Positions 58,061 to 64,000 of a stretch of DNA of 64,000 bases are shown here, piece after piece. The notes under the pieces are model-generated. The model saw nothing but the letters and a program-made list of their open reading frames with translations, was not told where the DNA came from and made no database searches. The DNA comes from Homalodisca vitripennis. Its lineage: Eukaryota > Arthropoda > Insecta > Hemiptera > Cicadellidae. How positions within the stretch are numbered: the stretch's first letter is position 1; every line of letters starts with the position of its first letter. The stretch covers positions 189,184,001 through 189,248,000 of the forward strand of contig NC_060207.1 of NCBI RefSeq assembly GCF_021130785.1. Reading direction: 5' to 3'. Position numbers and translations under genes: made by a program.

Positions 58061-59324
58061 TTATATATATTTATATATACTATATTTTAAAATTAAAAAA
58101 TGAGTACATATTTTAATTTAAAACATATGATTGTTATTTAGAACTATTGATACTTTTATATTAATTGATAGTCCTAGGATTCGAGATGTGAATATTAAGT
58201 ATCAGTAATTTTATATTCTTCGATATAAAAGAAACGGGTCCGCTTATCGTACCCTACCTGAATTAGTGTATTTAAAATTGTTAATGTACAAGATTCTTCT
58301 TGTTACGGTAATTTATTATAACTCTTATTGTGTACGATTTTTACATACATCGAAGTTGGATAATATATCGAATTGTTAGATATAATAGCAATCGGATAAC
58401 AAGTGTAAGCCAGGCCAGGCCACTTATTAAAGTCTCCCCCATATTGTTATTCTATTCAATTGTTGGGTAGGGTACGATAAGCGGACCCGGTTTTTTTTTA
58501 TCGAAATTGGCAAATGATATTACTTAATCATAACCATCGATGTAATCAATCGATACTGATTAATTACTTTTCATAACCATCGATATAATCAATCGATACT
58601 GATTAATTATTTTTAACAATTAATTAAACAATCTATATCAATAGCTGTAAACACTTTCAAATAATACTCTTAATGTAATATTTCAATTATATTATATAAG
58701 TAACATTAGATTATTAAAAATGACGGTCAAATTTAGAAAACTACACGACATTGCTTTAGAAGATGATAAGACATGTTTTTCATGACTTCAACATGTTGGA
58801 CTCATGCGGAAAAACCCATTATGTGAAATTTGTGGGAAAGAAACAACTGTAACTGTGAGAGGAGCAAATACGGTCATCTCCAGTTTTCCTAATTTTGGTT
58901 ATAATAATTTGTTTGATCAATGTAAATTTTAGATTCATATTTTAATTTAAAACATATGATTGTTATTGAGGACTACAGATACTTTATATCGATTGATAGC
59001 TAGTCTAGGATTTGAGATGTGAATATTAGGTATCGATTATTATATTCTTCGATATAAAAAACCGGGTCCGCATATCGTACCCTACCCCAATTGTTAAATA
59101 CTTTGCAATCAAAAATTGAGCAAACATGCAAAGTGGAGCTTCTAAACATTTACCATCCTATTTTCAACTTTGGTTATGATTTTTATAACTAGTAAGATAG
59201 ATAACATACTCACCTTATAACCAAATTCTTTTAAAGATAAAGCAAGTTGAACACTAACAGTGGATTTTCCGACTCCACCTTTACCAGATAACACCAAAAT
59301 TACATGCTTTACACCCTTTAACAT
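50026..59324 (-). CDS. NUBP2, cytosolic Fe-S cluster assembly ATPase
   Basis: Five exons on the - strand: 59214-59324, 55125-55323, 52344-52455, 51166-51319 and 50026-50250. They join to 801 nt, 266 residues plus stop, close to the ~260-270 residues usual for NUBP2. The deviant Walker A motif GKGGVGKST is at residues 14-22, [10 protein letters not shown] at 42-51, and [10 protein letters not shown] at 124-133. The C-terminal CPHC (C188, C191), with C194 close by, matches the CPxC pair that bridges a [4Fe-4S] cluster in the NUBP1-NUBP2 scaffold. All junctions are GT-AG. The reading frame is intact. The start at 59324 gives [17 protein letters not shown], matching insect orthologues. The gene converges on the ZNF106-like gene. 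Confidence 0.97.
51166..51319 (-). CDS. NUBP2 exon 4
   Basis: It completes the Arg codon, then [20 protein letters not shown] and [12 protein letters not shown], which brings in the first two cluster cysteines. It ends in phase 0 at TCA|GTAAGT. Confidence 0.95.
52344..52455 (-). CDS. NUBP2 exon 3
   Basis: It starts two bases into the split Gly codon, then [20 protein letters not shown] and [16 protein letters not shown]. It ends two bases into an Arg codon at CTAAG|GTGAGC. Confidence 0.95.
53236..54290 (+). mobile_element. piggyBac-derived non-autonomous element
   Basis: TTAA flanks both ends (53232-53235, 54291-54294). The ends read inward as CCCTTTTACTGCCGAC and CCCTTTTTACTGCCGGAC. Near the left end, GCGCGATTGCGCACG is palindromic and TATAAAAG (53301-53308) looks like a retained TATA box. 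The 1,055 bp is far shorter than an autonomous copy, with a small C-terminal coding remnant. It lies in intron 2 of NUBP2. Confidence 0.88.
53585..53680 (+). pseudogene. Residual Cys-rich C terminus of a piggyBac transposase
   Basis: A 31-codon frame reads [20 protein letters not shown] and [11 protein letters not shown] before TAA. It has the basic run and paired cysteines expected for the end of a piggyBac transposase (compare VCYDHG...CKKCKVPLH in the copy at 21351-23544). The DDD core is deleted. It could equally be an independent short ORF. Confidence 0.5.
55125..55323 (-). CDS. NUBP2 exon 2
   Basis: It begins [20 protein letters not shown] after TTTATTCCAG and ends one base into a Gly codon at ACAG|GTGAGA. 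It covers residues 38-103 and contains the switch-like DVDLCGP and SIGFLL segments. Confidence 0.95.
55326..57712. other. NUBP2 intron 1, right portion
   Basis: No gene is recognised. A GC-richer stretch at about 55440-56120 and a GGTAAACCCTTGGGTAGGGC run near 56010 look repeat-like, but no convincing inverted-repeat partner was found. Confidence 0.4.
57721..58259. mobile_element. Merlin-like MITE, copy A
   Basis: The ends read inward as GGTTTAGGGTACAATAAGCA and AGGTAGGGTACGATAAGCGG. The first ~170 bp and last ~150 bp match copy B (58465-59087), including ATCGAAATTGGCAAA and TTTTAATTTAAAACATATGA. The centre is replaced by AT repeats, including the (TA)n at about 58022-58060. The flanks GAATTTTT and GAATTAGT are an imperfect 8 bp duplication. 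It lies in NUBP2 intron 1. Confidence 0.8.
58528..58610. repeat. Subterminal tandem duplication in Merlin-like copy B
   Basis: TCATAACCATCGATGTAATC ... GATACTGATTAATT at 58528-58566 is repeated nearly exactly at 58571-58609. Copy A has only one such unit, so the duplication arose after the two copies diverged. Confidence 0.85.
58720..58931 (+). pseudogene. Remnant N terminus of an ISXO2/Merlin-like transposase
   Basis: The ATG at 58720 reads [20 protein letters not shown], then TGA at 58783-58785. The same frame continues [20 protein letters not shown]. The CFxxLQxxGLM...CxxCG pattern matches the zinc-ribbon head of ISXO2-like transposases (commonly CFxFLQExGLL...CPxCG). The stop falls where a Trp is typical. 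Everything after about residue 70 is missing, including the catalytic domain. Confidence 0.65.
59214..59324 (-). CDS. NUBP2 exon 1
   Basis: It encodes residues 1-37, containing the P-loop. It ends AAG|GTGAGT in phase 0. An upstream in-frame ATG at 59381 would add 19 residues ([10 protein letters not shown]...) not seen in the family. The ATG at 59324 is preferred because it matches the usual insect start. Confidence 0.93.
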
Positions 59325-59411
59325 TATAATGTCGATTATGGTAAGGTTATAGCAGCAATGAGCAAATTCATAACAAACCAATTACAATGGGAAATTAGAA
59401 CTGAAAAAAGT
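59325..59411 (-). promoter_or_regulatory. Short NUBP2 promoter/5' UTR interval
   Basis: Only ~87 bp separate the NUBP2 ATG from the right-hand MITE, so the core promoter must lie here or inside the MITE. A CCAAT motif on the + strand (AACCAATTAC, about 59377-59386) is the one recognisable element. The transcription start is not visible from sequence. Confidence 0.35.
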
Positions 59412-59469
59412 CCGCTGTGGCTATATGGCCGGCTACCGTTTGTAGATTAGACAGACGGGCGATGAGTGG

Positions 59470-59477
59470 TGACGTCA
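59470..59477. promoter_or_regulatory. CRE/ATF-type TGACGTCA (left arm of MITE)
   Basis: A perfect palindromic CRE, ~58 bp inside the left end, followed by a CRE-like GTGACGTAAC at 59482-59491. This is the NUBP2-proximal copy, ~146 bp upstream of its ATG. Function is not shown by sequence. Confidence 0.5.
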
Positions 59478-60231
59478 ACCGTGACGTAACGAAAGGGCAG
59501 CCATAACTGTCACCTCTACACCACTGCCTTAGAAATATTATAAAAACACAATTTGTAGACTATTTTATTAATTGCATATTATGCATTGCTAATGTATTGA
59601 ACGGTAATGTAATAAAATTGTATGCTTAAATAAATTAAAAAGAAGAAATATACAACTAAAAATTAACCATGTGACAGGATCTACACTTCGTAGTTCATTA
59701 AGGTTCATTAAGATATAGTTTTGTTTCTCGCAATTTTACTGGAATGTTTTAATTAATAATCATTAAGAGAAATCATATGTAATTAATTATAAATAATTTT
59801 TGTCCTATTAAATACGTATGTCATTTAATAGCATAAAATAACTGGAACATTTGTTTTATTTAGTAATAACACTCAAATGGTTATGATTTCATTGTTTATT
59901 GTATGTAAGTGGTAAGAGGGAAATTAGTCTCTCGTCTTGAGATATTTGAAAATTAATTCTTTCATTTACCGATTAAAAATAGTTTATTATTAATCACTTA
60001 TGTATTATCGGACTTTAGCAGGACTGTAAGTTCTTATAGAAGGGATATTGGTACAGTTTAAAGTATGTAGCATATCTCGAATCACTTATTCTTAATTGAA
60101 TATGATCCGTATTTTCTTAATTATTGATAAAAGTTTTCAACTGGTCAAAAGAACTAAACTTTCTACAACCCGCCATTTAATAACAATGCACAGTGCTAGA
60201 GCTACTTCAAAACCTTTGGCGTCACAGTCTG

Positions 60232-60239
60232 TGACGTCA
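60232..60239. promoter_or_regulatory. CRE/ATF-type TGACGTCA (right arm of MITE)
   Basis: A second perfect TGACGTCA, ~54 bp inside the right end, at the mirror position of the left one. Confidence 0.5.
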
Positions 60240-60303
60240 TAGTCGTTCCCGTTCTTTAAAACCAAGACCGGTGACCGGGCATATAGCCACTCCGAAAAAA
60301 GTC

Positions 60304-61002
60304 ATTATAACGGACAGCAGACTGCAGTTTCAAGAGCAAGGCCATAGAGTATAAACAAAATAGAGAAGAGTGATTTAGTAGAAAAATAAATCTTGTTAGA
60401 CTCAATTCGATAATATGAATATTTTCTTTCTAAGGTACAAAACAAATAAATTTGTTTGTATATAAAAAAAATATGATTCTGCAATTTTAGAAACAAAATG
60501 TTGTAAAACACATAGTTTCACTGTTTTCAAATAAAACTTTGTATAATGTAATTTACAATTATATATATAAAATTGTGTTGATCTGGTTAAAGATAAAACT
60601 CCATCAAATTTAACTTAAAATATCCTGTCCTCAAATAACTCCTTATAATCTCTATATTTAAATAAAATTTTATCGTGCACGATCAAACGCTTAATATAGG
60701 TCTAAAACAACATTGGTATGATTTGTTTCAATTCTTGTGTAGTATCTTCTGATACTCTCAATAGTTGGTGAACGGTTTAGAAACCGAAGTGATGACTGGA
60801 TATAAGCGAGGAACTATTTAAATATATATCTATACTTTAATTACCATTTTCTCAAATAGTTTCTAGATTGTAGGGAGAAGGTTACTTAGACGATAACTGT
60901 TTACTTGAACGAGGGTTTTCTGTTTATGAATCAAAATAATTTGCAAATGTTTCATAGTTGTTGGTAAGTATAAATTAATACTTAGGAAAACGACGAATAG
61001 AG
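60304..61002. other. AT-rich spacer
   Basis: No coding motif or inverted repeat recognised. Confidence 0.45.
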
Positions 61003-61930
61003 GAAATGAAATGAAATATGCCTTTATTCAAGAGGCGGAGTTAGGGCTATTTAGCCCTCTCTACCACTCAACCTCACATAATATACAGATATATATATAC
61101 ATATTTACATTTAATGACCTTAAAACTATAACAAATTCCATTTTAAATTTAAATTTAACCAGAATATATACTACTATGTAATAATTAAAAATCAAATTTA
61201 TCAGCTGAATATGTAGAAAAATTTCAAACAAAGATAAATTAAAACTTAAATTAACAATTTACTTTTTAAATAATTTCTTGTTATTGCTACATTCATTCTC
61301 TCAAACACACAGCCTGACCACAAGCACGCCACGAGCACCGCCACCCGTCACCCCCACAGACCGCCCAGCAACAAGTCCCTGACCCCCGCCCCAAAACGAG
61401 CTCGACCTTCTATAATACGGATATCATCAGGAAGAGAGTTCCAGAGGCGACATGCCTGAACAGTGAACGACCTACTGAAGAAGTTCGATCGATGAACAGG
61501 AATTGAGAGTAACGTGGATCTCCTTCTCGTAGGTCGCTCACTTATATCGGAAATAAATTTGAAATTTTCGGACAGGTAAACAGGTGACTTGTTTCTGATA
61601 ACTGAATGTAGAGTTAAAAGAATGAAGTTGGCGAAGTTTTTGAAGTTTCAGAAGCGATAGCTGTTTGAAAAATGGAGTCACATGCTCATAACGTCTGAGA
61701 TTGAAAATAAATCTGATACGATAGTTTTGAGCACGTTGAAGCCTGTCCGAAAGCTCAACAGTCATGTCACTGATCACAGCGTCACAGTAGTTGAAGTGTG
61801 GCAGTATGAGAGTTTTAACCAGCATAACCTTGACACTGAATGGTAGATATAAAGCAAAACGCTTTAAAACTGTGAATGCCAGTAAATACTCTATTACACG
61901 TTATCGTAACCTGGTCATTCCACTTAATAC
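61003..61930 (-). mobile_element. 5'-truncated LINE, RT C-terminal end and 3' UTR
   Basis: The - strand frame at 61538-61825 plus upstream continuation reads SVKVMLVKTLILPHFNYCDA, LSDRLQRAQNYRIRFIFNLR and HVTPFFKQLSLLKLQKLRQL, the region after the RT core in CR1/Jockey-type LINEs. The 3' end is marked by the short ATTTC-type repeat at about 61003-61018 (GAAATGAAATGAAATA on the + strand). The 3' UTR is GC-rich around 61320-61420. The 5' part, including the RT core, is absent. Confidence 0.75.
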
Positions 61931-62134
61931 TTAGGAAATGAAGTTAAAGAAAAGGAGTTGTGATCTACGTAATCTGTGTAGTACTATGTTAGACATACCA
62001 TCAAGATATTTTAAAACCTTTTTAGACTGTATGTGGAATTGTAATGAAGTATGAGTTTCTTATGTGAAAATTGTTATCCTAAAATCTCATTAACGACATA
62101 ACTAATATGTAATATGTCTTTCTCTCTCTTACAG

Positions 62135-62262
62135 ACGTACTTGACTACCTTGTATTAAGTAGAATTACAGAATTAGGCCAAGATCCTACCAAATGTAGAA
62201 TTCCGTTTTTTATATATCAGTTTCTCAGTTGTTCACGGTACACAATCATTTTATACATGTAA
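62135..62262 (+). CDS. Probable terminal exon of an unidentified + strand gene
   Basis: A strong acceptor (TCTTTCTCTCTCTTACAG, ending 62134) is followed by an open frame: VLDYLVLSRITELG, then QDPTKCRIPFFIYQFLSC, to TAA at 62260-62262. The residue composition looks coding, not like AT-rich noise. I do not recognise the protein, and no upstream partner exon was found in 59400-62134. No polyadenylation signal is evident just downstream, so it could instead be an internal exon using an unseen donor, or a relic. Confidence 0.4.
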
Positions 62263-62369
62263 CAAAACATTTTACTGTAGCAAACTTTGTTTAATTTAAT
62301 GTATTTATCACGTTGTTCTATATCGTGTTTATAACAGCATAGTATGAGAAATATCATTGGAAGTCTGCC

Positions 62370-62371
<2 letters not shown>

Positions 62372-62405
<34 letters not shown>
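62372..62405. repeat. Poly-T run, 34 bases
   Basis: An uninterrupted T-run of 34 bases, possibly the A-tail of a retroelement on the - strand. No LINE or SINE body was recognised beside it. Confidence 0.85.
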
Positions 62406-62411
<6 letters not shown>

Positions 62412-62642
62412 TGATTAAAGTAAAGACCCTCAATAATAGTTTTAATATCAGTGCTATCGTAAGAAACTAATATTCTATATTTATGTGAAATTTAAACATC
62501 AAATATCAATCCAGCCTAAGAGCATTAAACTGTAGTATATTTTCAAAACCCAGGCTTGCAATGGTATGTATCATACTACTATAACTTTTTTTATGGAAAA
62601 ACATTACGTAGTGTTTATAGATTCTTCTATGGCAAGAAGCAA

Positions 62643-62656
62643 GTTGCCATGGTAAC
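62643..62656. promoter_or_regulatory. Perfect X-box (RFX-type site)
   Basis: GTTGCCATGGTAAC is a full 14 bp palindrome matching the RFX X-box consensus (half sites GTTGCC and GGTAAC, 2 bp spacer). In animals, X-boxes sit roughly 50-200 bp upstream of ciliary genes. This one ends 135 bp before a candidate start codon that is immediately followed by a splice donor. Confidence 0.7.
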
Positions 62657-62791
62657 GTAATCAAAACAAACAGAATACGCGTACTATAATTTCTACACTA
62701 CTTATTATTTTTCTTATATCTTTATTAAGTTGTACAATTAATCAATGTTACATATTCCTATTTCGCTATAACTGATAAGAAATATATCAAA

Positions 62792-62794
62792 ATG
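62792..62794 (+). CDS. Candidate one-codon first coding exon (ATG|GTGAGT)
   Basis: ATATCAAAATG is directly followed by GTGAGTACC, a near-consensus donor, so only the start codon lies in this exon. A good acceptor (TATTTCTTTTTAAATTACAG) ends at 63992. The downstream exon would then read ATG ATC TTA TC, or Met-Ile-Leu-Ser. The X-box at 62643-62656 supports a promoter here. The protein cannot be identified because the window ends 8 bases into the exon. Confidence 0.4.
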
Positions 62795-63213
62795 GTGAGT
62801 ACCAAATAATTTATTTACTTTCTATGAAAATGTTACCCCTTGACGGTTATGACCGTAGGACCTACAGAGAGTTGTTATCTTTTCACAACTGACAGGTTTC
62901 CCCACAGTCTCCATCAGAAATATATAGCCATAGTAGCTATGCTTTTAAATAGTTATTCCAGTATTAAATTAATTGACTGAAATAATAGGGGATACTTTTT
63001 ACAGCTTCAAACGGTTCTTTATGTAGGCAGGAACATTTTCTTTAGGGGTGGCAGCCTGTGGGTAGTGGAGGAAAGGCTTTCATTTTACAGGTGTTCTAGT
63101 GCTTCTTTATCATGCTAAAGCAATCTAAAGTTATTGACTTTTAGAATTTATTTAATTATAACACAGTATTATCTTTTAATTCAATTTATTTACTAGTTCA
63201 TTGAAAGAAATAT

Positions 63214-63480
63214 TTACTTTTTAAACCTATGTTTAGTAAAAAAGAGGTGTGATTTCGAAGTTATTTTTTGATAAATGACTAGAAGGGCGAGGATATGATA
63301 ATTATAAGCTATTGAAGATTCAGGGGAGATAGTTGTTGGGGGTAAGGAAAACGTGTTCAGCAAATCCATGATTGTAATTAAATCTGAAAAAAAATTCTGG
63401 ACTTGCTGAAGTTTGTCTGACACCTAAAACTCAGTCTATAGAACAAGTGCTGATACAACTAGCTTGGCTTCCTAACAGGT
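63214..63480 (-). pseudogene. Short LINE RT C-terminal relic
   Basis: On the - strand, KLVVSALVL, two stops and SDKLQQVQN resemble the K-LV-SLILP...LSDRLQRAQN stretch seen at 61538-61825. They are followed by YHILALLVIYQKITS. Very degenerate. It lies inside the candidate intron 62795-63992. Confidence 0.45.
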
Positions 63481-63992
63481 CACATCAAACTACAACACAT
63501 AGCATGACTTAAATAAAATCCTGCCCATCCAAAAATTCCAACACACTTCTTTATGTAAAACTAAACACCTTCTATTTATTAGATGGTGTATAATGCTTAA
63601 AATAATGTTAACGAAACATTTTCTCTGAAAATATTTATAAATTATTTATAAAGACAAGCATGCTGAATTTCATTCTTAAAATCCACTATACTAATTTTTT
63701 TCTAAACAGTGTTAATTTATTTTAGCATACAATAAAAATAAAATCTAATTTAAAAAAAGAAGTTTTAGAGAAATGCAGTTTGTGCCATTGTGTTAAACAG
63801 TAAACAACTATAGGATGAAATATTTCCGCAGAAAACTAACATTTTATATTTTTAACCATCACAATACAAAAATGTGTACCGTAGACAGCGGAGACACTTA
63901 TATGGATATGTTATAATAACTCATTCCCAATTTCTTCTTTCATTAAGTACAACTTCTGCTAGCCATTATCAGTATTTCTTTTTAAATTACAG

Positions 63993-64000
63993 ATCTTATC
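63993..64000 (+). CDS. Start of candidate second exon, cut by window end
   Basis: Eight bases after the acceptor at 63991-63992. They continue the frame from the ATG at 62792-62794 and run off the edge. Confidence 0.3.

Larger units (their letters stand above)
58465..59087 (+). mobile_element. Merlin-like element, copy B
   Basis: A perfect 8 bp target duplication CAATTGTT lies at 58457-58464 and 59088-59095. The ends read inward as GGGTAGGGTACGATAAGCGG and GGGTAGGGTACGATATGCGG, continuing ACCCGGTTTTTT. An 8 bp duplication with an ISXO2/IS1595-like N-terminal coding remnant fits Merlin transposons. The left subterminal part carries a 41 bp tandem duplication. Only 623 bp long, so non-autonomous. 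Confidence 0.83.
59412..60293. mobile_element. 882 bp MITE next to NUBP2, 9 bp target duplication
   Basis: GAAAAAAGT occurs at 59403-59411 and 60294-60302 as an exact 9 bp target duplication. The ends read inward as CCGCTGTGGCTATATGGCCG (left) and GGAGTGGCTATATGCCCGGT (right), with further mirrored similarity (GCTACCG / TCACCGG). A 9 bp duplication is typical of Mutator-like elements and is compatible with others. No coding motif. Confidence 0.8.

Overview
This is an AT-rich, intron-rich eukaryotic window, almost certainly from a pterygote insect. The evidence is two spliced conserved genes with GT-AG introns of about 1 to 6 kb, and a dense load of transposon families typical of insects: mariner, piggyBac, hAT, pogo-like, Merlin-like, a CR1-type LINE carrying PHD and esterase domains, and tRNA-derived SINEs. 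I cannot name the order or species. No prokaryotic feature, CRISPR array, rRNA gene or intact tRNA gene was seen.

Two genes can be reconstructed exon by exon. On the + strand, nine exons from 5604 to 37628 give a 1,182-codon ZNF106-like protein with a low-complexity, basic N-terminal half and a C-terminal WD40 propeller. On the - strand, five exons from 59324 to 50026 give a complete 266-residue NUBP2, the cytosolic Fe-S cluster assembly P-loop ATPase. The two genes converge. The ~12 kb between them is mostly transposons: a hAT element nested in another inverted-repeat element, and a full-length but broken CR1 LINE. At the right edge, a spliced terminal exon (62135-62262) and a separate candidate first exon (ATG directly followed by a splice donor at 62792) suggest one or two further + strand genes. 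The second lies just downstream of a perfect RFX-type X-box, the usual signature of a ciliary gene.

The introns preserve readable transposon history. ZNF106 intron 3 holds a pogo-like MITE, a 2.4 kb inverted-repeat element with a transposase-like ORF I could not classify and probable TATA target duplications, and a mariner fragment. Intron 5 holds a 2.2 kb piggyBac copy with TTAA ends. Intron 7 holds a mariner inside a long-inverted-repeat MITE, a second nearly intact mariner, and an RNase H-bearing LINE fragment. Intron 8 holds a ~117 bp minisatellite. NUBP2 intron 2 holds a piggyBac-derived element, and intron 1 holds two related Merlin-like elements. An 882 bp MITE with a 9 bp target duplication and symmetric TGACGTCA sites abuts the NUBP2 start region. 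All transposase and reverse-transcriptase genes seen are broken by stops, frameshifts or deletions.

I found no dedicated multi-gene novel system. The most interesting leads are the X-box-headed gene at the right edge, the unclassified element at 14583-16972, the CRE-bearing MITE at the NUBP2 promoter, and the Merlin-like pair.
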